Shown here: positions 33,951 to 47,013 of the stretch, one piece after another | Numbering within the stretch: the stretch's first letter is position 1 | Layout: every line of letters starts with the position of its first letter | From: Cyathus striatus | Lineage: Eukaryota > Basidiomycota > Agaricomycetes > Agaricales > Nidulariaceae | Length of the DNA: 64,000 nt | Direction of reading: 5' to 3' | NCBI GenBank assembly: GCA_025738555.1 | Contig: JAOVFP010000020.1 | Span: forward strand, 868,001 to 932,000 | Position numbers and translations under genes: made by a program | The notes under the pieces: generated by a model | Seen by the model: only the letters and a program-made list of their open reading frames with translations | Told to the model about the DNA's origin: nothing | The model's database searches: none

Positions 33951-36387
33951 AGCAGGAAGTAGAAATTGTTGGGCTAGGAAAGGAATCAAGGATGAGAAAG
34001 ATGTCGCTGAGATGAGCCGCCCAAAGTCAGCCAACGCCCCAAAAATATAGCCCATGAGACCAGTCGCTTCTAGCAGTGAATGTGACCTCATGTGAGAGTA
34101 TGCCCGGGAGCTTGATCATGTTCTTATTGCGTTCTCCTTCCCAGCCAAAAGGTAATCATAGATCCGGAATTTGTAGTCTACTGCGCACGACTCGGTAGAA
34201 AGCGGATGTGGCGCCGTTAAAGCCACCAACAGCGACTTCTGTTACGATTCTGAGCTTCGATCTTGAAATGCTGCATATTCATATGTATAAATGCTACTTC
34301 ATTTCATGGGAAAGAAGTTACGAGTCGAAGGATATCAAAAAATGGAACATGATATATGAAAGCTCAGCTGTTTTATTATTATTATTTTCTGACGGGAGTC
34401 CTTTTCATCTGAACTTACGGCCAACTCACCCATACGTGTTTCAAAACTGTATGGGTATCTCGATTTTTCTTTAAAGAAAATGAGGGTAAGCATCGTGGAG
34501 TACGTGATCGTAGGGACATCAACAAACATACCTCTTACTTCTCTGCGATACTTAGAACATGTGTCGGGCCTGCGCGGTAGCATGTGCACTTTACGGTAGA
34601 ATACAGAATCCAGTCCTTTTGGTACTTAAAAGTGCACACCTGTAGTCGAGGAATGGAACGCTTGGATACGGCCGTGGTAAGAACTGAACATAAAGACATT
34701 GGAAACACTCCGGTGATTTTCAAGCCCGCCGCCTTGATGATGGCGTTCACGCGTCCCAAAATTTCAATATGTACTTTCTCGTAGCAAATTGCAGTCGCTT
34801 CGAAGCACAAGTGTATGGACATACTGGAGACATGACGACGGGGCCACTGATTTATGATCGGTGATTCCGCGCACATTGTTGTGGAAAGCGTCTCTCTGCA
34901 GGTGTAATAAAAGACCTTGCTAGGTCTTAGTTGCGAAATGTTTTGCGAGTTCCAAAATTAGCTTTACGGGGCGGACACTTGTCGGTCAACCGGGCTGCGT
35001 GGAAACGGTTGCCTTGGCCCACAAAGCTGTCTTATGTGACGACACCATCAACATGATGTCCGTATCAAAACGCTGGTAAGATATGTCAGGAAACTGAAAA
35101 AAGATGCAAATATAAAAAAGTAAACGGACGGTTTGAGAAAATGTTCTGTTATTCAGTCGGCAACGCAGGCTTGACAGTGTGCTTAGGGCCAAAATCGTAG
35201 ATCCAACAGTTTATTTCTCCCGTCGGACTCTCTTTCCTTTACTACTTGCTTGTATACCATCTGCAGGTAAAGAATACAAGATAATGGAAGTCGGAGAACC
35301 ATCGGGAGAGGGTTTCCGAAGGTCCGACTATGAGAGTTCGTACAAATAACGTACTTATCGAGGATTTACTTATCATTTTAAACGTGGAGCACTCCGCAGG
35401 CTCGGCCTGTTTAAATCCTTTCATGTTTGTGACTGTTGGAGGTATCAGCTATAAATTCACGACTGGAGGTTGCTGCCTTGCTTGGCAGCAGGTTAATCCT
35501 TGGTGGGGTGGGGGCATGAGTGAGGCTAGCTATTTTGAGGAGGGAACTCAAAATGAGAGCGCTAACCATTAGATAAGAGATAATATTGGGACCGCATAAA
35601 GAGGTAACAGTTCATTTGCACGACGGCACGGTGAAGGATTCAATTGAAGCTTGAAGCTGCATGCAGCCCCAGAAAGTGATATGGTTAGAAATAGGATACT
35701 CATGTGATTAGGACAAAAATGACCAGGGGTGGGGATGAGGTAAGGGGGGTTCATAGGCATGGTGGGATATCTTTGGGATATGGGGACAAGATTGTTGAAG
35801 AGATGGTTGCGGTGTTGGGATCAAGTTTTGAAGCCGGGAGGCATCTGTTAAGATCGAAAATTGGATCGTGAAGCGGAAGCAAATTCAGGAACACGTAAGA
35901 AATTGGTGGGGAGGACAGAAAGGCAATCAAACGCTTGGACTCGCACTGAGAGATGCAAAAGCTATCCAAGTCCGCGGGTCGATGCGGCGCCCAGTCGCAG
36001 CACCGATTCGCCGATCGCTGGGAGAGAATAGAGTAAGCAGGTGGGTGTGCACTGGGCGGGGAGAGTGGGTGGGTGGCGAGTGTCGCGATGAAGGTGAAGT
36101 GGGCCGGGTAGAAAAATGAATGGATATGTTACGTAGATTGGGACAAAAACATTGCTGGAAGGCGTGCCTAGGGATATCCAAATAAGGAAATCAGGAGGTT
36201 CCACGCGAAATCGCCGATTCCTTGGGCCATCGAGGAAGAGAAGCCGGCCTATCCTGACATGACCCTCCAAACCTTCTCTACCTCAACGCGTTTCCTCCCC
36301 CTTCCTCAGTCGTGTTTCTAAACCACCATCTTCTCCTCTTCCTCTACCACCATTCCCCCCGCTACGGAACCCATCTCCCATCCCACT
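33951..36387. other. Intergenic, no supported gene
   Basis: About 2.4 kb upstream of the zinc-cluster regulator. Short ORFs only. The stretch 36280-36380 is pyrimidine-rich and is the likely leader of the regulator. Confidence 0.45.
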
Positions 36388-39300
36388 ATGCCTCAGGCAA
36401 CCCGCAAGTCGGAAGCCACCACTCAGCGCGCCCAGGACAAGGAGCAGAAGCGAGCAAGAGGTAGGTGTCACCCCCATATTTCTATATATCATCATCCAAC
36501 TTGATTTCTACCATCTCCAGGCGCCTTGTCTTGTGCCGAGTGCAGGCGGTGAGTCGGCCACACTTATCCTCGCCAAGTTGCTCTTCTCATTCCTGTAGGC
36601 TGAAGCTCAAGTGCGACAAAACAGTGCCATGTTCAAGGTTTGTTGCTTGCAGCCCAACATTCCTACTCCATTTCTGATTTCCCTGCCTTCCGCCACAGCT
36701 GCAAGCGAAGGGGTTGTTCAGCCATCTGTCCAAATGGCAGTCTCATCACAGGTCAGGGAACAAGGTGTGTGCGATACGCTATCTATCCATGTCAATAAAC
36801 TTGATCCCCCCCCCAACCAGATTTGTACTGGCTGACACGGAAAAACTCCACGCAAAAATTGCGCAGATGAGCGACCGCATTCGGCAGCTTGAAGACGCCC
36901 TGGCAATCCTCTGGCAATCCACTAATAATGGAAACCTCGCTGAAACACACCCTCTCCTTAGCCGAGACCTCCTCAAGGTCAAGTCAAGTATAGAACTTCA
37001 TGCCGCCATCGAAACCAACGACCTACCTCAGTCAAGTCCTATTCCAGAGGAAACGGAAGAATCACAGAACTTGGATGCCTTTGGAACCTTGGCCATTCGT
37101 GATGATGGCGCCGCGACATTCTACGGGCGGTCAGCCGGTTCAGAAGTGAGTTCCTCTGACGTCGATGACTATTGAGTTTGATATTCACAAACACGTTCCC
37201 TGTTCCCTCTCACAGAGTCTCCTAATTGTAAGTACACCATCTGCTCTATGACTCCGAGATGGCATTCTTATTCGGCTCCAAACGATAGGGTGAAGCTGCT
37301 TCACCTTCATCCGGGGGAGCGGGTGCACATTCCCCCGAATGGCAGCGCGACCCATCTTTGGCGTCGTTATCCTCAGCATTCCCCCTGGCAGCAACAGTCT
37401 TCTCTCCGGGGGTCAGCATCGATTATTTCATTACCCACTATTTACCCACCTATCAAGAGGCATGTCGTCTCTCTCAGCTTTACCTTGAATCAGGTCCTTG
37501 GTTCTTCGGGCCAGTAACCCGCCGCCAACTTGAAGAAGAGATTCTCCCTCTCTGGTATGAGGATGCCCCCCGTCCTGTAACTCCCAACCCTTCTGTCGCC
37601 GATAAAGGCGGTGCCCACGACCTGGCTTTACTCTTTATTATCTTCTGTTTTGGTGCGCTGACAGACATGGCGCTGCCACCGGCGCCGGATAATCCGGCCT
37701 GTAATCAATATTATCAACTGACCAAGGCAGCTCTCAACCTTGAGCCCGTCTTGGAAAGGCCACCAAGTGTGGCGACCGTGCAAACTCTCTCCATGATGGC
37801 CATCTACGAAGGCCTTTCCAGCGGCGAGAATAGCATTGAGAGCACGTGGGCTCTCATGGGCCTTGCGACTAAACTGGCTCAGAGTGTGAGTATTTTCTTT
37901 TTCCGTGTGTTTCCCTCCATTCTAGTGTCAGTCTTGCTCATGGAACTACCTGCCTTTTTCTGTGCTGTTACAGATCGGTTTACGTGAGTACCGCCTTGTT
38001 GTCTTTTAGTTTTAGTTTTCAGTCGACGTTACTCATTACATCTCTGCTAGATCGGGACTGCGCGCGGTGGAAACTGTCTCCAGCCGAAGTACAGAAGCGC
38101 CGTGGTCTTTTCTGGGAATTGTTTATCACCGATTGCTGGCAGGTGTGTTATTCCAGTCTTGCAATAATGGAGAGAATTTTTTTGATCTTCCCCGCTCATC
38201 TCAGAGCCTTGCGACCGGCCGTCTAGCTACATTTTCCTTACCTTTTGTAGATTGCGAGCTCCCGGGCGATCCAGACCAAACAATCGCTGAGGATGGGACC
38301 GTCCAACCGAGCTGTGCGTTGTCTTTTTTTTCTTTTTTTTTTTGGCTCCCTTATTCATCACTTTTACTTTCTTTATGGCGATCCTTAGTCCCATTCTGGA
38401 AGGCCCGCTTTGGAGCCGAGTGCGTCGCGGCAGTTGTTCATGGCACCTTGACTTCCCGTGCACCCAAATATTCCATCATTCTGGAGCTAGATCGCAAGGT
38501 CCGAGATATGGAACTCCCTTTGTATGCCCAAGGTCCCCCACCTCAGGGCCTCGGGCTTGCGCAAACGATGTCGCATTTTATGCCTATCAACTATCGTGAA
38601 CTTAGTATGTGGCCATTCACTCTTGTTATAGCCCGGTTTTCGGTCATTAACATGCCGTTGCTGCACTCTAGCACTTTTGTACATTCATCGATGTTTCTTT
38701 GCTCATGCCATCTCGAGCAGCCCCCTCGATCCAATCAAGAGTACATATGCACCTTCGTTCCTGGCGGGGTATCGCAGTGCATGTACGATTGTACACGCGG
38801 TGCAGAAGCAGTTTATCTTGTTCCCGGCTCAAATTGCTAGGTTCTGGGTGCTATGGACCCACGCGTTCTCCGCCTCAGTAAGCTTTACACCTGCTGTTCT
38901 TGGCTTACCAGCTAATGGTTGTCGTCATAGGTTATGTTGGCATCTGTTGCTACTCACAGTTCCAAATCGAAGGCTGCACCTGCTGCATTAATAGAACTCA
39001 AAACCGCGTGCGACATGTTCGAACAAGCTGCCTCTTACGGAGGTCGGGCAGTCAAATTCTTGGTGAGCCAGTTATGAATGTTAATCTCTCGTAGCTCATC
39101 TGACAAGGCAATATAGCCTATTTTGAAGCGCCTGCAAAGCAAGGCTCAACAAGCTTTCCGTGACACCAACAGTGGTATCCCCGCTACGATCTTCAGCCCC
39201 ACAAAGCAGGAAGAAGCGGATGAATTATCCATTTTCAGTGGCAAGACGCATACCGTCCAAACTAGTACGAAACCATCAGCAGGAAGCCCTCGTACAACGC

Positions 39301-40289
39301 GTAACTCGCCACAATCAAGAAATGCCGTTGCAAGTTCATCCCGTGCTTCTTCGGGGTCACCTCAGCAATCTTTCACTGATAATCCCTCATTTGCGGGTGT
39401 CCATCCAAGCTTAGTGAGCGAACTGCACGGATTTGATGGGCAAATCAAGAAGCAAATTGAAAGTGCTTACCAAGCGAACACCGATGCATTTGGGTCAGCC
39501 ATGTTGGTTGATCATCCGCATAGGGAACCAATATCTTCAGAGCAAGAGCTAAATCGTCAACACTTCCAGAGAGAGCTGGAGAGGCAAGAGAGAGAGCGAA
39601 GAAAACAAGCAGATCAGCAACGGCAGCAACACTTGTCAATGAACCAACCGTTAGTGCAAATACCTCAACATACTCCCCCTCAGAACTATCAGCAGTACCC
39701 TCCTCAAGCATCGTCATCTTCGCATGCGGCTAATTCTTCGAATCATCAACATCAGTCGCGTCCTACACATCCGCGGGCTAGTTCGTCTAGGGCATCGAGT
39801 CTAAATCAACCCTATCCTCAGAACTACTCTGCTAGCCATCCTCATCACATGCCACCAGGTCCTGGACATGTTCCTCAGTTATATCCGATGTCTCCTGATT
39901 ATTCCCAGTCCGGTCATTCATCCGTTTCCTCTCCTGTTCAGTACACTCCTCCAGGAACGTCTTACGGTCCTCCCCCATCGGCCTCTCCTTACACCGACGC
40001 TCCTCAAGCACCAGTGCCTCCTGTTTCTAATCCGTACCCGGGCGAACAATACCAGTACTGGTCCCAAGCCAACAATGGATATGTCGTACAAGAACAACAA
40101 GCGCCATACCCACCATCGCAACAACAACCGTATCCTGCTGCACATCATGCGCATGTGTACCAGCCCAATATGCCAGCACAGTATACCCCAGATGCAGCGA
40201 TGAGAGGTATTGCTGCAGATGATCGAAGTCTTCAAGAAACATGGCAATCTTATATGTACAAGGTAGGAATGAACATGTTTGGACCCTGA
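36388..40289 (+). CDS. Zn2Cys6 transcription factor with fungal-specific regulatory domain
   Basis: Many exons. The head MPQATRKSEATTQRAQDKEQ leads to the binuclear cluster CAECRRLKLKCDKTVPC then SSCKRRGCSAIC, pieced from four small exons at 36388-36770. A coiled-coil-like linker follows (KLHAKIAQMSDRIRQLEDAL). The middle exons 37200-39060 encode the fungal_trans regulatory domain: FITHYLPTYQEACRLSQLYL, QTLSMMAIYEGLSSGENSIE, ARWKLSPAEVQKRRGLFWEL, FITDCWQ, VLLYIHRCFFAHAISSSP. The last large exon (about 39119-40289) is Gln/Pro/Ser/Tyr-rich and probably an activation region. It binds DNA as a zinc cluster; target genes are unknown. The frame closes at TGA 40287-40289. Intron edges in 37200-39100 are approximate. 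Confidence 0.87.
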
Positions 40290-40802
40290 TTTAGCACTAA
40301 TTATCGCTGTACATACAGGTTGGTTCTCCACGACACTTGCTAGAGGACTGATCTTTTCTTTTCTTTTTGATTTATGAATGAATGTATATATAACGACCGC
40401 GCGATTATTATTCCCTTTCAAATGAATTCTTCGTTACTCCACCGATTTTCTATTACTAGTATTGATTTCGGAATTCATTCGTTTTGCTCTTTGCTGTCCT
40501 GGAATTGCACTTTTGTTTATATACGATTCGATATATAATAACTACTGCACTGCACTATATTAGACCTATATTCCTGCATGTAGCCAAAATAATGCTTATT
40601 TCTACAGAAAAGGTCCCAGATCTGTGGCCTCTATCGTGTCTACCTGTTTTGACTCCTTGACATGCAAACTGTGAATTTCGAGATCTACATGTGCAAGTAT
40701 ATCTCATTATAAATAGATACGAAATACATATACAGAATTTTCTCAATACCGTATTCTTGTGATATCCAAGCTATAGAAACCTAATCTAAAAATGCGTCAT
40801 TG
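40290..40802. other. Intergenic, AT-rich 3' flanks
   Basis: Between the convergent zinc-cluster regulator and Btn1/CLN3 genes. No gene seen. Confidence 0.5.
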
Positions 40803-43528
40803 TCACAACGTCTTGCAGAATGTCTTCCCTCTTTCGACTTGGGCACGACATAACCCCACTTCTGTCGGCATCGCCAAAAGACTAGCAAACAGGATTCCCG
40901 TAGAGTCCGCAAATCCGATACTTCCGATTCTGAACTCCCTCTCTTGCCTGGTTCGTTCGACATCGTGGTACTCATGTACTGTGGGGTCAGGGCGCTCGTG
41001 ATTGATCCGGTAGAAAACGTTTACGCTGGAGATAATAGAGTACATGTCAGTGAGGTGTCAGATTAAGGATGGAAGATCGAAGGAATAGTAAGCTCAAGGA
41101 TAGGCATAAAATTTGGACGTGCGTAGTTGTCGTAAGCCCGTGAAAGATGGCGGAAAGATGGAAGGATCGCGTCATACCACGGAGCCCAAAGCGAAGCAAG
41201 ATAGAGAAAAGATACGCACTATGCTAGTCCCCCGCAGATTCCCTCCAAACTGACAAGAACAAACACCAGCAGAATGCTGGCACCCTTTGCCTCTTGCTCT
41301 GCATTAAACAGCCCAAAGGCACTCTCATATCCCAAGGCGAGGAGTATCCCCGCCTGCACGATTGCAGGCAACGGAAGGAGGGCCTTTGGAATCGCTGGTA
41401 TACCTAGGGAGATGGATGATCGAGATAGGAATACCGTTGTCTGGTACACCAACTACTGGCGGTTGAAAGTCGTAGGCACAGAATCGGTCGACAAAACAGG
41501 GGCAAGGGAGAGTGGGAATAATAGAGCAAGAGGAACATCGTGAGCAAGGGGAATAGCCACTTTCAGAAAACTTGGAACGCACTTGCCAAAGAGGATAATA
41601 ATCCCTTATAGAGTGTATTAGTTTACTTAAAATCCAGTGATCTTCGGGGGACGGAACGGGGTAGAGGAGTGTCGGAGCGATGCCCTGTGAATGCGACGGG
41701 AGATGATCAGATTTCGTGAGGGGAAGTCAAAAAAGAAACAGTGAAGAATGTATCAGGGACCAAAAGAGGGAGAAAGATGATGCAAGCAAGAAGCTTATGG
41801 TAGATAGGGCGCCTGAAGCAATTTCATAGAAATGAACGGGCGCATTAGTTCATTCCAATCTTTGCCTATGAGCAAAATAAGCACGAAGGGAGGTGTTATA
41901 ATTGAACCTCATCCCAGGTCCATAGCTCCGCATTACAACCTCACCCGCCCCCAATGGATTTAAGGGTAGAACAGAACATGAAACCCAGGGATAGTATGGG
42001 GAATTTGGACGTAGAATGGAGAGATGAACCACAGGATCTACAGGATTCTGATCTTCAGATATCTAGCAGAATGCCAGGGCAACACAAGACAGGGTTGAAT
42101 AGGGTGGCAAAAATGAAGGGGCTTACTTGATTGATGGTATACTCAAACTGGAAATGAAATATAAAATGTCAATCAATACAAGGTCCAAAGAAACATGAAG
42201 ATGAAGTTAAAGTGAGAGAAAATCGCTAGGATTCTACCATTAGCCATACACACTGATTGAGGTTGTGCTTAAACAATTGTCTTGTAATAGCTAATTGCCT
42301 TCCTGTGGCCAAAACATGGTGGAGATAAAAAGGAAACTCGACTCACCAGATATACGCAGACTGCCGGACAAAAAGTAGATAGGTAAGTGGGTGGGAAGGA
42401 AGTAAAGTTAGCATAGCAAAAATTATGCACGGGATATTCGAAGCCAGACTTACAGAGTGGAACCATATACCTCCAGACGAGCGGTTTCACAAGCCTCCAC
42501 TTATCCTCTAGCGTTAAGCTCACACCTCTCCTTGGGCCAGCGGGTAAGCTACCCTCTTCTTCTCCCTCAGCCTCTCCTACTTCTCCACCAGCAAGGGGAG
42601 TATACGGAAGAGCAGTATTTGGAGCAGGGGAGATAGCATCATCATATGCAGTCCTGAAATTTGTGAGAAATGAAACAGGAGGGGGCAAGAGGAAGAAGTA
42701 TGTTATTGGGATGAGGAGTGGAAGGACCTGTGAAAATATAAGTAAGGGGAATGCTGGATAGCAGAGGTTGCGTACGGAGGAGAGCCCAACACCAATGCGC
42801 ACACCTAGACCACGGACTTCCCACCAGAGGAAGGCACCTGCAAGACCAGCAGCTCCTGTTCCCGAAGCGAAATATCTGGAGAAGAGAATTTTACAATATA
42901 AACCGATTTAATAATCACGCGGAGTATAGGGACACGAACCCTACGCTATGACCTGCAATTGAGGGTGGCGCATATGTCGTCGAAAGCTGAAGAAATGTTA
43001 GCTCCCCTAACCCTGTAAATGAAAACGCATGTAAGTGGGATAACCCAGAGGAACAAGGGAGAGCAGACCCGATGAGAAAGACGCGAGCATGATTCCAAGT
43101 AATCTCATGTACAGACTATCAAATATGGCTACGACCTGAACGAAGTTCTCAGTAATCTATATTGTAATAATGGCAGGATAGACATGCGCATACCAGCATT
43201 CCAGCAACACTTAACACACAACACCCAGTTAGACGCTTCACATAGCGTATCCTTCCCTTCAAAATGTATGGCCAACCAACTTTCGCTAGAAGAGCCGGAA
43301 ATATGTTACAGAATGCGATTATGCCCTTGGGCGTAGAAGGTGGAACGAGGTCCAAAGCTGCGGAGAGTATTACCACGTACAACACTATACAAGTACGGAT
43401 GGGACGCGGTAAGATTGACAGGTTCTGAGGATAGTATAAGAAGGCGAACCGTTATTTAAGAGTCCAAAGAGAAAGAACGATGTCCCAAGCTTGAGAAAGA
43501 GACTCCGTTCGCGCTCTACGATGTACAT
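40803..43528 (-). CDS. BTN1: Btn1/CLN3 (battenin) vacuolar membrane protein
   Basis: Multi-pass vacuolar/lysosomal membrane protein; the human homologue is lost in Batten disease, and yeast Btn1 affects vacuolar pH and basic amino-acid levels. The protein begins MYIVERERSLFLKLGTSFFL, FGLLNNVLYVVILSAALDLV, PPSTPKGIIAFCNIFPALLA. It continues RIGVGLSSVLPLLIPITYFF, a cytosolic loop of about 60 residues rich in Gly/Glu, then the family signatures VYLVEYTINQG, QTTVFLSRSSISLGIPAIP and GICGGLAYVNVFYRINHERP. It ends at the stop 40803. There are at least ten short exons, several very small in 42900-43100. ATG 43528 is chosen because it opens the frame of the first membrane helix. A separate coding-like frame lies just upstream (see findings). 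Confidence 0.85.
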
Positions 43529-44202
43529 GAGGTGGTATGTCGGGATGAAGAACGTCGAAACGCACTCTTTCCAATCCCCAATCCCAGCCCACGATTCAAG
43601 CCTTCCTCGAACTCGGCATCTGAATCAGATTCTTCTAATAAAAGGCGACCCTGTCCAGATTCAAGAACGGTGGCAAAAGTTGGGTGTGGCATTTCTGTAT
43701 CGTTGAAGAGGTTTCTAAGGAAGAAGGTATACTTATTGTTTCTCGAGCCCTGGATTCCTGGAGGTATTATAGATTTTTCCAGCGAGGCAACGGTGATTGT
43801 AAGTGAAGAGATGGCTGCTATCATGCAGACATTGTTCGGTAAGGTTGCTTGAAGACTGAGTACTACTGAATGTTACAGCAGAACAAGCACCTACAAGCAC
43901 TTATGTGGATATTTGTGCCGTGTGATGCGCTGATGGGATGCAGATGGGATTTGGATGGGATACACACTAATTTTATTACTGAAATGTTAACCATACACAG
44001 AAAATGAAAAGAATTTGAGACTGCATTGAGGATATCGCCTGTATTCTGCTACCTGCAGTCATAATATAGCGCGGTCAACGGGCGAAACAGCGAGCAAGAG
44101 GTTGATCGTACGCGACGAGCTCATCTCATTATGTCAGCAAATGATCCAGCTTTTTCATTTCTTTAACTCAAACCCTTCGATCCTTACTCTTTCTCCATCA
44201 TA
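43529..44202. promoter_or_regulatory. Divergent promoter of BTN1 and DBP4
   Basis: About 0.67 kb between the two start codons. It includes an open minus-strand frame at 43516-43824 that may be a leader ORF or missed first exon of BTN1. No TATA box is obvious. Confidence 0.45.
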
Positions 44203-47013
44203 ATGGCTCAAACAGAAGCTGGCCCCTCAACGCTTCCGCCCAGAAACCGAAAATCCAAAAACAAAAAGGGCGAAAAGCCCGTTCTCAAGTCTGCAAAAGT
44301 GCGCAGGATAGCTGTAAAGCAGCAGATCGAAACTCTCGATGAACAAGCCATGAATTATGTGTGTGGTGTTGGCTTATGTTCGAACATGAAGTAGGATGAC
44401 CTACTAAATTAGCTCCTTTCATTTTGCGTGCGATGCAGGTTTCGCTGCCAGATTTGAAGGCGTTTAATGACTTGCCTATATCTGAGCAGACGAAGAGAGG
44501 TGTGACTCTTGCTACCACCATTTCAAGATATCATTGGTACTAAGTACTTGCTAGGACTCAAAAAGGCATATTTTGTGGACATGACGGATATCCAGAAACA
44601 AAGCATACCCGTATCGCTCAAGGGAAAGGATGTTCTTGGTGCTGCGCGAACAGGAAGTGGAAAAACCCTTGCTTTTCTAGTTCCCGTGTTGGAGATACTG
44701 TACAGACAGAAATGGGGACCATCAGATGGGTTAGGAGCACTGATTATTTCACCTACTCGCGAATTGGTACGTGCTTGCATCTTAAATTGAGTCGATACTA
44801 CATAGCTTATTCGAGGGTGTATACAGGCAGTCCAAATTTTTGACGTGCTACGTTCTATAGGAGGATACCATACTTTCTCGGCTGGATTAGTTATTGGCGG
44901 TAAAAATCTTAAAGATGAAAAGGACAGATTGTCAAGAATGAACATTCTTGTAGCTACTCCTGGTCGTCTATTACAACACATGGATCAAACAGTCGGCTTT
45001 GACGCTGACAATGTACAAGTACTTGGTGTGTCCCTTACTGCTATATGACATTCGTTTGGCTGACTTTGTTAGTTCTTGACGAAGCCGATCGTATCTTGGA
45101 CATGGGTTTCAAGCGTACACTCTCCGCACTTCTCTCCCACCTTCCAAAGTCCCGCCAAACTCTTCTCTTCTCTGCAACACAAACTGAATCCGTTGCTGAT
45201 CTCGCCCGTCTCAGTCTCAAAGATCCTGTTCCCATCGGAATCAAAGAGGTTGGTGATAATAGCACACGCATGCCCAGCAACCTCGAGCAACACTACGTCG
45301 TCTGCGAGCTCGATCATAAACTCGATATCCTGTGGAGCTTCATAAAGACACATCTTCAAAGCAAGACTCTCGTGTTCATGTCGAGTTGCAAACAGGTCCG
45401 GTTCGTGTACGAAACATTCTGCAAGATGCATCCTGGTGTTCCCTTGTTGCATTTGCATGGGAAACAGAAACAAACCGCAAGGTTGGCGGTGTATACCAAA
45501 TTTACCACAACCTCACATGCAGTGATGTTTGCCACGGATATTGCAGCCCGTGGACTTGATTTTCCCTCTGTAGATTGGGTTCTACAGTTGGATGCTCCGG
45601 AAGACGCGGATACGTACATCCATCGGGTGGGACGGACAGCTAGATACGAGAGCAAAGGCAAAGGATTGCTTGTGCTTTTGCCTACGGAAGAAGAAGGTAT
45701 GAAGAAGGCATTGGAGAAGAAAGGAATTGAAATTGCGAAGATAAAGATACGTCCCAGTAAAACGCAAAACATCCAGAATCAATTACAGAAGCTTGCATTT
45801 CAAGAACCGGAGATTAAGTATCTTGGACAAAGGGTACGTCTGGGTTACCTTTATCGTATTCAGTATATCAATGATCCTTACAATTGTTTAGGCATTTGTC
45901 TCCTATCTCCGTTCAATATACCTTCATCGTGATAAAACCATCTTCAAAGTTGATGAACTACCTGTGGAGCGGTTTGCTGAATCACTTGGCTTGCCTGGTG
46001 CTCCGAAGATCAAATTCTTGAGTAAGGAAATTGCGAAGCAGAAGAAAAATGCTTCGAGAACTGTAGCAGCAGCCCAGGCAGAAGTATTGAAAGAGAAGCA
46101 GCTGGAGGAAGAGAGCAGTGAGGAAGATGAGAGTGGGGAGGAAGATGAAAGCGAGAATGGAGGCGAAGAAGAGAGAGAGAGTGGGAAGGAGAAAGATGCT
46201 CTTCCGGCCACAGGTCACAGGGTACGTCTTTCATTCGGAGGGGTTATTCTTGCTGATAGCCACTTTAGCAAAACGGTGTTCGAACAAAGTATGACCGCAT
46301 GTTCGAGCGCAAAAATCAAAATATTCTATCTGAGCATTACTCTAAGCTCATCGACCACGAACCCGTGTCGGATGCCGATGATGACTTTATCACTCTCAAG
46401 CGCGCTGACCACGATCTCCCCGAGGCCACGCCTAACGAAGAAACAGAAAATCTGTCGAAGCGCAAACAACGATTAGGCCGAGCAAAGCGCGCTTTGGTTA
46501 CGGGAGGAGATAACCACAAGTTGGTATTCGACGATCAAGGGAATCCGCATGAGATGTATGAGCTTGCTGATGCAGACGACTGGTTTAAGGAGAAGGGGGG
46601 TTTGGTCGGTGTGCAGGAGGAAGGCAAGAAGTTCGCTGAAGGCGAGAGGGGTAAGATGAGAGAGGCTGATGTAGTTGATAAGGAAGAAGCAAAGGAGAAG
46701 AAGAGAGAAAAGAAGAGGAAGAGAAAAGATAGAGAGAAAGCGGTGCGTTTTCTAATCTGCTCTGCTATCGCGTGTGTCCTGAGTTTCGTTTTTCTTGTAG
46801 ATGAGTGATGAAGAAGGGCTTGCAGTTCTGGCACCACCATCAGACATTGACGATGGCTATGAATCCCCGGAGTTCGATCTACCAAGCGACGAACAAACTG
46901 ATGAAGAAGTAGATACACCTCCTCCAAAGCGGACAAAGACAGTATCAAGGGACGCCAACCATACACTGGAGGAGGAAGAGCAACTAGCACTAAAGCTTTT
47001 ACGTCGCCGATAG
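44203..47013 (+). CDS. DBP4: DEAD-box RNA helicase Dbp4 (ribosome biogenesis)
   Basis: Nucleolar ATP-dependent RNA helicase that in yeast releases U14 snoRNA during 18S rRNA processing. The N-terminus is basic ([20 protein letters not shown]). All core motifs are seen in order: Q motif [13 protein letters not shown], Walker [24 protein letters not shown] in [16 protein letters not shown] in [33 protein letters not shown] and HRVGRTAR. The Dbp4-type C-terminal block follows ([32 protein letters not shown]), then a long acidic and Lys/Glu-rich tail ([10 protein letters not shown]) ending LALKLLRRR. Introns interrupt PTREL|AVQ and VQVL|VLDEAD. About 800 aa, normal for Dbp4. Confidence 0.93.
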
